DNA from: Ferruginibacter sp.
Lineage (GTDB): Bacteria; Bacteroidota; Bacteroidia; Chitinophagales; Chitinophagaceae
Assembly (NCBI GenBank): GCA_025352695.1
Contig: JANXSK010000122.1
Location: forward strand, 31,386-95,385
Direction of reading: 5' to 3'
DNA length: 64,000 nt
Every line of letters begins with the position of its first letter. The stretch's first letter is position 1. The notes beneath the pieces were generated by a model that had not been told where the DNA came from, made no database searches, and saw nothing but the letters and a program-made list of their open reading frames with translations. Shown piece by piece: positions 33,268-42,700 of this stretch. A program made the translations under genes and the position numbers.

Positions 33268-33924
33268 CTAATCCTTCCATAAAAATGGAAATAAAATAAT
33301 GGATAGTACTAGCACCATTATATCAAAACCAATAATTAATAATGTTAAGTTAAGCAAGGCGCCATCCCGGAATATTTCACCAAAAGCTACTTTAGATAAA
33401 CGTATAACCAATAATAATTGAGGAACAATTAATGGAAATCCTAAAATGGCCATTAAGGCCGCATTTTGTTGTGCCTTTGCCGCGATTGCGGCCAATAATG
33501 TAAACACAAAGCTTAAGCTAACGCTACCTATACATACAATTCCTACAAATTGTAATGGGTTGGTTAGAGGGTTTTTTAGTAATAAAAAAAATAATGCCAG
33601 GCTCATTCCGCTCATTAATAACATTAAAATGATATTGTAAATTAGTTTAGCAATGATGAATTCTTTGGCCCCGGAAATTGAGTAAAAATATAACATACGT
33701 CCCCGGCTTTCCTGCAAAAAACTTTTAGCCACTGCATTTACACAAACAAATAATTGTATTATCCAGAATAATGCATTCCAAACATCTGCTTCAGGATTAT
33801 TCAATGACAGGTAAAGCACAAATATGGTAGAAGCTACATAAAGCAAAATACCATAAAAGCTATGTTGCTGCCTTAATTCGAGCAACAGATCTTTTTTTAA
33901 TAAAGAAAAAATTGTTTTTGTCAT
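33268..33924 (-). CDS. ccmB: Heme exporter protein CcmB
   Basis: 218 aa with six hydrophobic helices, the permease of the CcmAB ABC transporter in cytochrome c maturation. Features: LLKKDLLLELRQQHSFYGILLY at the N terminus, FWIIQLFVCVNAVAKSFLQESRGRMLYFY, and GFPLIVPQLLLVIRLSK. The ATPase gene ccmA is not in the window. Expected order in relatives is ccmB-ccmC-ccmD, here broken by the YeeE/YedE pair. Confidence 0.9.
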   Translation of the reverse strand: MTKTIFSLLKKDLLLELRQQHSFYGILLYVASTIFVLYLSLNNPEADVWNALFWIIQLFVCVNAVAKSFLQESRGRMLYFYSISGAKEFIIAKLIYNIILMLLMSGMSLALFFLLLKNPLTNPLQFVGIVCIGSVSLSFVFTLLAAIAAKAQQNAALMAILGFPLIVPQLLLVIRLSKVAFGEIFRDGALLNLTLLIIGFDIMVLVLSIILFPFLWKD

Positions 33925-33967
33925 GCCGTATATTTTTTACCACTTAAGCCAGGTTAATTAACAACCA

Positions 33968-34546
33968 TTATAGGATGGAGGATTGGTTTTCCAGGGCACA
34001 GATTCTGCACCTTGGCTCATATATATCTTTTTCTCCTAGCAATAGCTGGTTATCTTCCGCAATTTTTCTGTAGCTCACATTGGCAATATTGCCGCACTTT
34101 ACACAGATGGCATGTAATTTTGTTATGTAATCTGCAATGGCCAGCAGGTTTGGCATGTGGCCAAATGGTTTACCTGTGTAATCCATATCTAAACCTGCAA
34201 TAATTACCCTTATACCTTTTAAGGCAAGTTGCTCGCAAACAGTTATTATTTCAGCATCAAAAAACTGTGCCTCGTCAATACCCACTACATCTGCATCGTG
34301 GGCTAGTAACAAAATTAGCTGAGCACTTTCAACGGGTGTGCTTTTAATAAAATTGGAATCATGACTTACAATATTTACTTCATCAAAACGAATATCCATG
34401 GTAGGTTTAAATATTTCTAATTTAAGATTGGCAATCTTAACACGTTTTAATCTTCTTATAAGTTCCTCCGTTTTTCCACTAAACATACTACCACAAATAA
34501 CTTCAATAGAACCCCGCCCACCTTTTAAATTTGGTTCAATAAACAT
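33968..34546 (-). CDS. tdk: Thymidine kinase
   Basis: 192 aa, type II TK. It phosphorylates thymidine with ATP in the salvage pathway. The P-loop is GSMFSGKT (19-26), DEAQ is at 91-94 ([10 protein letters not shown]), and the structural-zinc cysteines are Cys148, Cys151, Cys180 and Cys183. Start at ATG 34546. It lies 43 bases upstream of ccmB on the same strand and could run into it. Together with thyA it gives the cell both routes to dTMP. Confidence 0.97.
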   Translation of the reverse strand: MFIEPNLKGGRGSIEVICGSMFSGKTEELIRRLKRVKIANLKLEIFKPTMDIRFDEVNIVSHDSNFIKSTPVESAQLILLLAHDADVVGIDEAQFFDAEIITVCEQLALKGIRVIIAGLDMDYTGKPFGHMPNLLAIADYITKLHAICVKCGNIANVSYRKIAEDNQLLLGEKDIYEPRCRICALENQSSIL

Positions 34547-34668
34547 TTATAAATTTTTTAAAAATTGTGTTAGTAACTTTATTCCAATCTTTGCAAAGGT
34601 TACAGTTTTGGGTCATTAGTCAAAACTAATTTTTCTTTGCAATTGCATTAATTCAAATAATGGTAATT

Positions 34669-35403
34669 ATGGAAAGGGTAGTCACACTTTTGCAAAAGCT
34701 GCAGCAACAAATTAATGAAAAGCTACCTCTAAATCGATTGTTGTTAACTGCTCAAATGATACAGCATGAATTAACCCATTTGCAAGGAAGCCAGTCAGAG
34801 GCAAATAAAGCTGTTACTTTATCAATGCCTTTGCAAATGATAGCCCATCAAAATCCAGCTGAAATAGTGGCTGTTAAATCTGCACCAGAAGAAAAGATAA
34901 TTGAAATTCTACAGGTTGATGAAGCAGCGGTAGAAGCTGAATTAGAAGAAATAAAACGCAATGCCAATGTAATTCATCATTTAAGTGCACATACAAAACC
35001 AGAAATTTTATTTGAGCCTGCTGTTGGCGATATACCAACCTTTGTGCATCAAAATAAGCCGGTTCAAAAAAAGGAAGTGAACGACTTGGTTGGTTTAGAA
35101 AACAAATCGGTTAATGATTTTTTAAAAGAAGTTAAAACTGAATTAAGTGCCAAATTAAGTGATAGCCCGGTAAAGGATCTTAAAAAAGCAATTGGCGTTA
35201 ATGACCGGTTTTTATTTATGAATGAATTATTTAGGGGAGATGAGGCCATGTATGAGCGTAGCATAAAAACGATTAATAGTTTTACCATTTGGCCAGAAGC
35301 AGAGTATTGGATTAGAAGGGAATTGAAAACAAAATTAGGCTGGAAAGATACCAATGAAACCGTGCAGGCGTTTGATCAATTAATCAGAAGACGTTTTTCC
35401 TGA
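34669..35403 (+). CDS. Conserved hypothetical protein (Bacteroidota)
   Basis: 244 aa; start taken at ATG 34669 (MERVVTLLQKLQQQ). No signal peptide or membrane helix. The N-terminal helix-rich part (1-45, EKLPLNRLLLTAQMIQHELTHL) is followed by an acidic linker (about 70-150) and a compact conserved C terminus (about 165-244: IGVNDRFLFMNELFRGDEAMYERSIKTIN, PEAEYWIRRELKTKLGW). I have seen this C-terminal pattern as a Bacteroidota hypothetical without an assigned function; it is not an enzyme family I recognise. Its last 28 bases overlap the converging waaA. Confidence 0.7.
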   Translation: MERVVTLLQKLQQQINEKLPLNRLLLTAQMIQHELTHLQGSQSEANKAVTLSMPLQMIAHQNPAEIVAVKSAPEEKIIEILQVDEAAVEAELEEIKRNANVIHHLSAHTKPEILFEPAVGDIPTFVHQNKPVQKKEVNDLVGLENKSVNDFLKEVKTELSAKLSDSPVKDLKKAIGVNDRFLFMNELFRGDEAMYERSIKTINSFTIWPEAEYWIRRELKTKLGWKDTNETVQAFDQLIRRRFS

Positions 35404-36623
35404 ACAAACGTTAGGATTTTTTTTGTTGCGCCGCTATTAGCATACACATAATTTTTTGCAGATTCCCCTGTTTTATGTAGCAATGGCGCATCATTCCAAA
35501 GAGCTGTTAAAACTTTTTCAAGTTCCAATGCACTTGAAATAACAATGCCTCCTCCACAAGTTATTAGCTCTGTCGCTTCTATAAATTTTTCAAACTCAGG
35601 ACCATAAATTACAGGTTTACCATATACTCCAGCTTCAAGTACATTGTGAACACCATCTTTGCCAAATCCTCCACCAACATAAGTTATATCTGCATAGCGA
35701 TACAATCTAGAAAGCATACCTACATTGTTAATTATTAAAACATTTGCAGTTACTTGTTGATTGCTAACCAGGTCAGAATAAAATATGGATCCTGAAAATT
35801 CCTTTTGAACATCTTTCAAATTTTGAGCATCAATTTCATGTGGCGCAATAATGAATTTAATTTCCGGATTAGCCCTTACATAATGAATTAATTCCACTTC
35901 ATCCTCTTCCCAGGTACTGCCAGCTACGATCACTTTATGCGCTCCACAAAACTGCTTTATTAAAGGTAAGTTTTCAATTTTTTCGGCAATTTCAATAACT
36001 CTGTCAAATCTGGTATCGCCACTTACGGTTATGTTTTTTTCAATACCAATGTTGGTTAATAAATTTTTAGATTCTTCATCCTGTACAAAAATATGCGTAA
36101 AGGCAGGCAAAATGTTTTTCCAAACTCCTCCGTACCATTTAAAAAAAGGCTGGCTCGGTCTAAAAATTCCAGATACCAATAAAACCGGAATATGCTGTTG
36201 TTTTAGTTCTTCTAAATAATAAAACCAATATTCATATTTTACCCATAAAACCAATGAGGGGTTTATAGCCTTAATTAGCCTTGCAGCATTGATTTTGCTA
36301 TCTACTGGCAAATAAAAAATATCATCTGCACCGGTATAATTTTTTTGCACTTCATAACCACTTGGCGAAAAAAAAGTAAGTACAATTTTACTATCAGGAA
36401 AATGTTTTTTGAGTGCTTTCAAAACAGGTCTGCCCTGCTCAAATTCACCAAGGCTTGCGCAATGCATCCAAATTGTTTTGGTAGATGCGTTTTGGGTAGA
36501 ACTAACAACTGGAAATACTTTTCTGCCAGAAAGCCATAACCTTGCTTTTGGATTCCAAAAAGAAAGCAACTTTATTCCGGCAACATAAAGGGAAAGAAAT
36601 ATGGTGTAAAAAAGTTTAGCCAC
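35376..36623 (-). CDS. waaA: 3-deoxy-D-manno-octulosonic acid (Kdo) transferase
   Basis: 415 aa from a GTG start, with a -7 box 11 bases upstream. It transfers Kdo from CMP-Kdo to lipid A at the inner membrane, completing the LPS inner core. A hydrophobic N-terminal anchor (AKLFYTIFLSLYVAGIKLLSF) is followed by the GT-B domains: IWMHCASLGEFEQGRPVLKAL, VLTFFSPSGYE, VSGDTRFDRV, VAGSTWEEDE, and YVGGGFGKDGVHNVLEAGVYGKPVIYGPEFEKF. Divergent from the sugar operon, and overlaps the 34669 gene at its 3' end. Confidence 0.95.
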   Translation of the reverse strand: MAKLFYTIFLSLYVAGIKLLSFWNPKARLWLSGRKVFPVVSSTQNASTKTIWMHCASLGEFEQGRPVLKALKKHFPDSKIVLTFFSPSGYEVQKNYTGADDIFYLPVDSKINAARLIKAINPSLVLWVKYEYWFYYLEELKQQHIPVLLVSGIFRPSQPFFKWYGGVWKNILPAFTHIFVQDEESKNLLTNIGIEKNITVSGDTRFDRVIEIAEKIENLPLIKQFCGAHKVIVAGSTWEEDEVELIHYVRANPEIKFIIAPHEIDAQNLKDVQKEFSGSIFYSDLVSNQQVTANVLIINNVGMLSRLYRYADITYVGGGFGKDGVHNVLEAGVYGKPVIYGPEFEKFIEATELITCGGGIVISSALELEKVLTALWNDAPLLHKTGESAKNYVYANSGATKKILTFVQEKRLLIN

Positions 36624-36634
36624 TAATTTTATTA

Positions 36635-36642
36635 CAAACTTA
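36635..36642 (-). promoter_or_regulatory. -7 promoter box (TAAGTTTG) of waaA
   Basis: Exact TAnnTTTG match on the minus strand with a TTG 22 bases upstream (36665-36667). It ends 11 bases before the GTG at 36623, so the leader would be very short. Confidence 0.6.
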
Positions 36643-36713
36643 CCAGCAAAATTTTAATTAAAATCAATGCATAAGACAACTGACTGTAATTTTAAACTGC
36701 ATCATTGAATCAC

Positions 36714-36721
36714 TATCTTTG
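36714..36721 (+). promoter_or_regulatory. -7 promoter box (TATCTTTG) of the nucleotide-sugar operon
   Basis: Exact TAnnTTTG match, 19 bases before the ATG at 36741. It supports the shorter aminotransferase start and is the only strong box found ahead of the seven-gene operon. Confidence 0.6.
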
Positions 36722-36740
36722 CCATCGAAAAAAAGAATAT

Positions 36741-37874
36741 ATGAGGCCCTTACAAATGGTAGATACAAAGACGCAGTATTTTAAAATAAAAGAACAAGTT
36801 GATACAGCAGTTTTAAATGTAATGGAAAGCTCGCAGTTTATTGGTGGTAAAGTGGTAAATGATTTTGCAACAAACCTGGCTTTTTACAATGATGTTAAGT
36901 ATGTAATTCCTTGTGCCAATGGTACGGATGCATTGCAAATTGCTATGATGGCACTTGATTTAAAACCTGGCGATGAAGTAATAACACCTTCATTTACTTA
37001 TATTGCAACCGTTGAGGCCGCAGCATTATTGCAATTGAAACCAGTTTTTGTAGAAGTGGATATGCAAACGTTTTGTATGGATCCCGAGGCTGTAGAAAAA
37101 GCAATTACATCAAAAACAAAAGCGATTATTCCTGTTCATTTATATGGGCATGCTGTTGAAATGGAAAAAATAATGGACATTGCTGCAAAATATAATTTGT
37201 ATGTAATTGAAGATAATGCACAGGCTATCGGTTGTAACTATACATTTAGTGATGGAAAAATTTCTAAAACTGGCGGTATTGGTCATATTGGTTGTACCTC
37301 TTTTTATCCCTCTAAAAATTTGGGTGCTTTTGGAGACGGAGGAGCAATATTTACCAACGATGAAACGTTAGCTGGAAAATTACAAAAGATTGCAGCTCAT
37401 GGGCAAAGTGTACGTTACTATCATGATTTAGTAGGTTGTAATTCAAGATTAGATGCAATACAGGCTGCAATACTTGATATTAAATTAAAACATTTGGATG
37501 ACTATATTGTAGCACGCCGAAAAGCTGCTGATATTTATGACAAAGGTTTTGCTGGTAATAAAAGTATAAGAATACCGTATAGAGCGGCTTATTGTAACCA
37601 TGTATTTCATCAATATACTTTAACATTAATTGATAAAGATAGAGCTGGTTTAAACAAATATCTTTCAGAAAAGGGCGTGCCTTCAATGATCTATTATCCG
37701 GTGCCTTGTCACAAACAAAAAATGTTTGCTGCATTTGGTGGAGGCGATTATCAACTGCCGATAACAGACTGGTTAACAGAAAGAGTTATTTCTTTACCAA
37801 TTCACACAGAGCTTGATGAGGAGCAACAGCAGTTTATTATTTCAAACGTATTAGATTATATTAACTCAAATTAA
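36741..37874 (+). CDS. DegT/DnrJ/EryC1/StrS family sugar aminotransferase
   Basis: 377 aa from ATG 36741 (MRPLQMVDTKTQYFKI). A PLP-dependent enzyme of the type that aminates keto-sugar nucleotides. Motifs: VIPCANGTDALQIAMMAL, GDEVITPSFTYIAT, PVHLYGHAVEM, VIEDNAQAIGCNY, and the PLP lysine in SFYPSKNLGAFGDGGAIF; C-terminal NSRLDAIQAAIL and YPVPCHKQKMF. Sequences like this are near WbpE/WlbC-type aminotransferases. First gene of the sugar operon; 5 bases before ugd. Which keto-sugar it uses is not clear: no matching 3-keto or 4-keto dehydratase lies in the window. Confidence 0.9.
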   Translation: MRPLQMVDTKTQYFKIKEQVDTAVLNVMESSQFIGGKVVNDFATNLAFYNDVKYVIPCANGTDALQIAMMALDLKPGDEVITPSFTYIATVEAAALLQLKPVFVEVDMQTFCMDPEAVEKAITSKTKAIIPVHLYGHAVEMEKIMDIAAKYNLYVIEDNAQAIGCNYTFSDGKISKTGGIGHIGCTSFYPSKNLGAFGDGGAIFTNDETLAGKLQKIAAHGQSVRYYHDLVGCNSRLDAIQAAILDIKLKHLDDYIVARRKAADIYDKGFAGNKSIRIPYRAAYCNHVFHQYTLTLIDKDRAGLNKYLSEKGVPSMIYYPVPCHKQKMFAAFGGGDYQLPITDWLTERVISLPIHTELDEEQQQFIISNVLDYINSN

Positions 37875-37879
37875 AAAAT

Positions 37880-39211
37880 ATGAAAATAGCAGTAGTCGGA
37901 ACAGGTTACGTAGGTTTAGTAACGGGTACGTGTTTTGCCGAAACTGGCAACGAAGTTATCTGTGTAGACATTGATAAAGTGAAAGTTGATAAATTATCAT
38001 CAGGAAAAATAACTATTTACGAACCAGGGCTTGAAAAAATATTTTTAAGAAATCAAAAAGAAAATCGTTTACGTTTTACAACTTCACTGGTTGATGGAAT
38101 TAAGGATGCGCAGGTAATTTTTCTTGCTTTGCCAACCCCTCCTGGAGAAGACGGTAGTGCGGATTTAAAATATATTTTAGGTGTTGCAAAAGATTTGGGT
38201 TCACTCATCAAAGAAGGTGATTATAAAGTTGTAATAGATAAAAGTACAGTACCAGTAGGCACTGCAGAAAAAGTAAAACAGGCATTATTAAGCAACGGAG
38301 GTATAGCAGGTACTTTTGATATTGTAAGCAATCCTGAGTTTTTAAGAGAAGGCGTAGCCGTAGATGATTTTATGAAACCAGATAGGGTTGTTATAGGAAC
38401 CACCTCAGAAAAGGCAAAAAAAATTTTGAATGATTTGTATGCACCATTTGTACGCCAGGGAAATCCAGTTATTTTTATGGATGAAAAAAGTGCAGAATTA
38501 ACCAAATATGCAGCAAATTCTTTTTTAGCTACCAAAATTACTTTTATGAATGAAATTGCCCAACTCTGCGAACTGTTAGGAGCAGATGTGGACATGGTGA
38601 GAAAAGGAATTGGCAGCGATGAGCGGATTGGAAAACGCTTTTTATTTCCGGGCATCGGTTATGGTGGAAGTTGCTTTCCGAAAGATGTGCAGGCTCTGGC
38701 AAAATCATCCATAGAAGTTAACTATAGGTTTAAAATATTAGACGCGGTGATGGAAGTAAATGAAAAGCAAAAGCTTCATTTAATTCCTGCAATAAAAGCT
38801 TTTTTTAATGGAGACTTACAAGGTAAAAAAATTGCACTTTGGGGGCTGGCTTTTAAGCCTAACACAGATGATATAAGAGAAGCACCCGCCTTATATTTAA
38901 TTGATGCCTTTTTAGCAGTAGGCGCAACGGTAGCTACTTTTGATCCTGAGGCAATGAATAATGTAAAACAAATAGTAGGGGATAAAATAACTTTTGTAGA
39001 AAGCCAGTACGATGCATTAATAGATGCAGATGCACTGGTAATTGCTACGGAATGGAGTGAGTTTAGAACACCCGACTTTAATAAAATAACTTCTCTACTT
39101 AAAAATAAAGTAATTTTTGACGGACGCAATTTGTTTGATTTAAAACAAATGGAAGATCTGGGATATCATTACGTGAGCATTGGAAGGAGGATTGTTAATC
39201 CGATTGGATAA
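37880..39211 (+). CDS. ugd: UDP-glucose 6-dehydrogenase
   Basis: 443 aa. Oxidises UDP-glucose to UDP-glucuronate with two NAD. The N-terminal fold is VVGTGYVGLVTGTCFAE. The catalytic Cys265 lies in IGYGGSCFPKD, and the region SAELTKYAANSFLATKI carries the conserved Lys. The C-terminal domain has ALWGLAFKPNTDDIREAPAL. The following gene uses its product. Normal length. Confidence 0.97.
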   Translation: MKIAVVGTGYVGLVTGTCFAETGNEVICVDIDKVKVDKLSSGKITIYEPGLEKIFLRNQKENRLRFTTSLVDGIKDAQVIFLALPTPPGEDGSADLKYILGVAKDLGSLIKEGDYKVVIDKSTVPVGTAEKVKQALLSNGGIAGTFDIVSNPEFLREGVAVDDFMKPDRVVIGTTSEKAKKILNDLYAPFVRQGNPVIFMDEKSAELTKYAANSFLATKITFMNEIAQLCELLGADVDMVRKGIGSDERIGKRFLFPGIGYGGSCFPKDVQALAKSSIEVNYRFKILDAVMEVNEKQKLHLIPAIKAFFNGDLQGKKIALWGLAFKPNTDDIREAPALYLIDAFLAVGATVATFDPEAMNNVKQIVGDKITFVESQYDALIDADALVIATEWSEFRTPDFNKITSLLKNKVIFDGRNLFDLKQMEDLGYHYVSIGRRIVNPIG

Positions 39212-39271
39212 TTTTTTAAGAAATAGCTATTTCACTTTTTAATAATTTTTCTTCATTTTAATTTATAAACA

Positions 39272-40264
39272 ATGACTGCTAAAAGAATTTTGATAACAGG
39301 CGCTGCAGGATTCTTGGGATCTCATCTTTGTGACCGGTTTATTAAAGAAGGATTTAATGTTATTGGAATGGATAATTTAATAACAGGGGATCTTAAAAAC
39401 ATTGAACATCTTTTTAAATTAAAAGAATTTGAGTTTTATCACCATGATGTTTCTAAGTTTATACATATACCAGGAGAGCTTGATTACATTTTGCATTTTG
39501 CTTCTCCTGCCAGTCCAATTGACTATTTAAAAATTCCCATTCAAACATTAAAAGTAGGTTCGTTGGGAACGCACAATTGCCTTGGTCTTGCACTTGCTAA
39601 AAAGGCAAGAATACTGGTGGCAAGTACAAGTGAAGTGTATGGCGATCCTGTAGTTCATCCCCAAAACGAAGAATATTGGGGCAATGTAAATCCGGTTGGT
39701 CCAAGAGGCGTTTATGATGAAGCCAAACGTTTTCAGGAAGCTATTACGATGGCCTATCACACGTTTCACCATGTTGAAACAAGAATCATTAGGATATTCA
39801 ATACTTATGGTCCAAGAATGCGGTTAAATGATGGACGTGCATTACCTGCATTTATAGGACAAGCTTTACGTGGCGAAGATTTAACTGTATTTGGTGATGG
39901 TAGCCAAACAAGAAGTTTTTGTTATGTGGCCGATCTTGTAGAAGGTATTTACCGTTTGTTAATGAGTGAATATGCACAGCCGGTAAACATTGGTAATCCC
40001 GATGAAATTTCATTAAAAGATTTTGCTGAGGAAATAATTAAACTTACCGGAACGGCACAGAAAATAGTATATAAACCGTTACCTACGGATGATCCAAAAC
40101 AACGGCAGCCTGATATTACAAAGGCACAAGCACTGTTGGGTTGGCAACCAACCGTAAACAGGGCAGACGGCTTAAAAATTACTTATGAATACTTTAAATC
40201 TTTACCAAAAGAAGAGTTGTATAAGTTGCCAAAAGAATTTGCCAAGGCTGCTAAAAGTAAATAA
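39272..40264 (+). CDS. UDP-glucuronate decarboxylase (UDP-xylose synthase)
   Basis: 330 aa extended SDR. It converts UDP-glucuronate to UDP-xylose. NAD-binding [14 protein letters not shown] (about 9-21), the [28 protein letters not shown] stretch characteristic of UXS, catalytic Tyr148 and Lys152 in GVYDEAKRF, the [14 protein letters not shown] block, and the [12 protein letters not shown] segment. It lies 60 bases after ugd, which supplies its substrate. UXS is common in the Bacteroidota. Confidence 0.93.
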   Translation: MTAKRILITGAAGFLGSHLCDRFIKEGFNVIGMDNLITGDLKNIEHLFKLKEFEFYHHDVSKFIHIPGELDYILHFASPASPIDYLKIPIQTLKVGSLGTHNCLGLALAKKARILVASTSEVYGDPVVHPQNEEYWGNVNPVGPRGVYDEAKRFQEAITMAYHTFHHVETRIIRIFNTYGPRMRLNDGRALPAFIGQALRGEDLTVFGDGSQTRSFCYVADLVEGIYRLLMSEYAQPVNIGNPDEISLKDFAEEIIKLTGTAQKIVYKPLPTDDPKQRQPDITKAQALLGWQPTVNRADGLKITYEYFKSLPKEELYKLPKEFAKAAKSK

Positions 40265-40383
40265 CTAACATCAATATGGTATTGCAACTTATTATCCTGA
40301 ATAACATACACACCCAAAAAGTCTAATGTGCCTTACCAGGTATATTATAGATTTTTACAGTGTTTAAAGAAGTAAATAAAATT

Positions 40384-41673
40384 ATGTATCAGGATCTACT
40401 GAAAAAAAATAAAAAACTGGCAGTTATTGGTTTGGGGTATGTAGGTTTACCTATAGCATTAGAATTTGCAAAAAAAATAAAGGTAATTGGGTTTGATATT
40501 AACGCTGACAGAGTGCAACTGATGCGCAATAATATTGACCCTAGCCAGGAGTTAGAAGCAAGTGCATTTGATGGCAGTGATATAGAATTTACCATTGATC
40601 TTGAAGTTTTAAAGCAGGCTGCTTTTTTTATAGTAGCCGTACCAACGCCAGTTGATGAAAGCAACGTGCCTAACCTTGTACCAATAATGAGGGCATGTGA
40701 AACCATCGGAAAAGTAATAAAAAAAGGTGACTATGTAGTTTTTGAGAGTACTGTTTATCCCGGTTGTACCGAAGAAGATTGTTTACCCATTATAGAAAAA
40801 TTAAGCGGACTAAAAAATATAATTGATTTTAAAATCGGGTATTCTCCCGAACGTATTAATCCAGGAGATAAAGAGCACACACTTGCAAAAATTATTAAAG
40901 TAGTTAGTGGATGTGATGAGGAAAGCCTGGAGTTGATTGCAAAAGTTTATGAGTTGGTAGTATCGGCAGGTGTGTACAAGGCTTCTAGTATTAAAGTAGC
41001 TGAAGCCGCAAAAATTATTGAAAATACACAAAGAGATCTCAACATTGCGTTGATGAATGAATTGTCAATAATTTTTGACAAAATGGGTATTAATACTTTT
41101 GAAGTGTTAGAAGCAGCAGGAACCAAATGGAATTTTTTAAAATTTCAGCCAGGTCTTGTAGGTGGTCATTGCATAGGTGTAGATCCCTATTACCTAACAT
41201 ACAAATCAAAACAATTAGGGTACGATAGCCAGGTTATTTTAGCTGGCCGTGCAATTAATGATGGAATGTCTGGGCATATTGTTAAAAAGGTAGTGCAACA
41301 TATTATTCATTATGCCGGTAATATTAAAGATGCAAAAGTATTAGTGATGGGTGCTACTTTTAAAGAAAATGTTAGTGATATACGCAATAGTAAAGTGGCT
41401 GATTTAGTGAGAGAATTACAATCTTTTTCATTGAATGTATATGTATCGGATCCCAATGCGGAGAGTTTGGATTTACAACATGAATATGGCTTTGAATTAA
41501 CCATGGATTTGGCAAGCGATTATGATGCAGTGATTATAGCTGTTCCTCACAATGAATACAAACAACTGGATGATAGCTATTTTACTGGGATTACCAAAAA
41601 GCAGGCTATGATTGCTGATATAAAAGGTATTTATCGCGGCAGAATAAGCAGTAGATATTATTGGAGTTTGTAA
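40384..41673 (+). CDS. UDP-N-acetylhexosamine 6-dehydrogenase (TviB/WbpA-like)
   Basis: 429 aa from ATG 40384 (a GTG 24 bases upstream is possible). Nucleotide-sugar dehydrogenase of the group acting on UDP-GlcNAc or UDP-GalNAc: VIGLGYVGLPIALEFA, VAVPTPVDESNVPNL, VFESTVYPGCTEEDC, GYSPERINPGDKEH, the catalytic Cys in VGGHCIGVDPYYL, and ATFKENVSDIRNSKV. In the Vi-antigen and WbpO families the product is UDP-GalNAcA, and the next gene (WbpP-like epimerase) fits that route. It is a different subfamily from the ugd gene two places upstream. Confidence 0.9.
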   Translation: MYQDLLKKNKKLAVIGLGYVGLPIALEFAKKIKVIGFDINADRVQLMRNNIDPSQELEASAFDGSDIEFTIDLEVLKQAAFFIVAVPTPVDESNVPNLVPIMRACETIGKVIKKGDYVVFESTVYPGCTEEDCLPIIEKLSGLKNIIDFKIGYSPERINPGDKEHTLAKIIKVVSGCDEESLELIAKVYELVVSAGVYKASSIKVAEAAKIIENTQRDLNIALMNELSIIFDKMGINTFEVLEAAGTKWNFLKFQPGLVGGHCIGVDPYYLTYKSKQLGYDSQVILAGRAINDGMSGHIVKKVVQHIIHYAGNIKDAKVLVMGATFKENVSDIRNSKVADLVRELQSFSLNVYVSDPNAESLDLQHEYGFELTMDLASDYDAVIIAVPHNEYKQLDDSYFTGITKKQAMIADIKGIYRGRISSRYYWSL

Positions 41674-41697
41674 GGGTGAATAATTAATTAATGGAAA

Positions 41698-42684
41698 ATG
41701 AGTAACGAGTTTCATGTAAAAGATATAAGTACCAGCAATTTTTTAATAACCGGAGGCGCCGGTTTTATTGGCAGTCATATTGCAGCATATTTATTAACCA
41801 ATGGTGCGCTTAAGGTAAGGGTATTGGACAACCTCGTAAATGGATTTGAAAAAAACCTTACGCCGCTTCGGCAATTTACTGCATTTGAATTTATTGAAGG
41901 GGATATCAGAAATGCCGATACTTGCCAGCAGGCTTGCAACGGAATGGATTATGTAAGTCACCAGGCTGCTTTAGGTTCTGTACCCCGCTCAATAAAAGAG
42001 CCGGTTTATTTTAATGAAGTAAATGTGGGCGGCTTTGTAAACATGCTAAAAGCGGCGGTTGATAATAACGTAAAACAGTTTGTGTATGCATCTTCTTCAT
42101 CAGTTTATGGAGATGAGCCCAAGTTGCCTAAAGTTGAAAATTGCATCGGAAATTGTTTATCTCCTTATGCGGCTACTAAAAAAGCAAATGAATTATACGC
42201 CCAGGTTTTTGCAGATGTATATGGTTTAAATATTATCGGGTTTAGGTATTTTAATATTTTCGGTCCTCGTCAGGATCCTGATGGAGCCTATGCTGCAGTA
42301 ATTCCTTTGTTTGTAAAAGGAATTTTGAAACAGGCACCCGTGTATATAAATGGAGATGGGGAACAAACAAGAGATTTTACATTTGTTGACAATGCCGTGC
42401 AAGTAAATATAAAGGGAATGTTAACAGACAATGAAGCAGCCCTTAACAAAGTTTATAATGTAGCTGTAGGCGAAAACTTTTCAGTTAATTTTTTATACAA
42501 CGCTTGTAAAGAATATTTACACAGTAATTTTAAAGCAACCTTCAGGGAGCCAAGAGCAGGCGATATAAGAAATTCACTAGCCGATATTTCATTGGCTAAA
42601 AATTTATTAGGGTATCAACCTACCAAAAAATTTAAAGATGGATTAACTGAAACAATTGAATTTTTTAAAAAATTATATTCTTAA
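41698..42684 (+). CDS. UDP-N-acetylglucosamine 4-epimerase (WbpP-like SDR)
   Basis: 328 aa extended SDR. ITGGAGFIGSHIAAYLL (NAD), VLDNLVNGFEKNL, SHQAALGSVPRSIKEPVYFNEVNVGGF, ASSSSVYGDEPKLPK, catalytic Tyr and Lys in SPYAATKKANEL, and FRYFNIFGPRQDPDGAYAAVIPLF all match the WbpP/TviC group that interconverts UDP-GlcNAc and UDP-GalNAc. 24 bases after the dehydrogenase. Together they make UDP-GalNAcA. The next gene starts 16 bases after its stop. Confidence 0.9.
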   Translation: MSNEFHVKDISTSNFLITGGAGFIGSHIAAYLLTNGALKVRVLDNLVNGFEKNLTPLRQFTAFEFIEGDIRNADTCQQACNGMDYVSHQAALGSVPRSIKEPVYFNEVNVGGFVNMLKAAVDNNVKQFVYASSSSVYGDEPKLPKVENCIGNCLSPYAATKKANELYAQVFADVYGLNIIGFRYFNIFGPRQDPDGAYAAVIPLFVKGILKQAPVYINGDGEQTRDFTFVDNAVQVNIKGMLTDNEAALNKVYNVAVGENFSVNFLYNACKEYLHSNFKATFREPRAGDIRNSLADISLAKNLLGYQPTKKFKDGLTETIEFFKKLYS

Positions 42685-42700
42685 GCCTATTAATTATTTT

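Noticed and set aside
38221..38655. 144-codon minus-strand frame inside ugd
   Set aside because: Antisense shadow of a conserved gene with no motif of its own.
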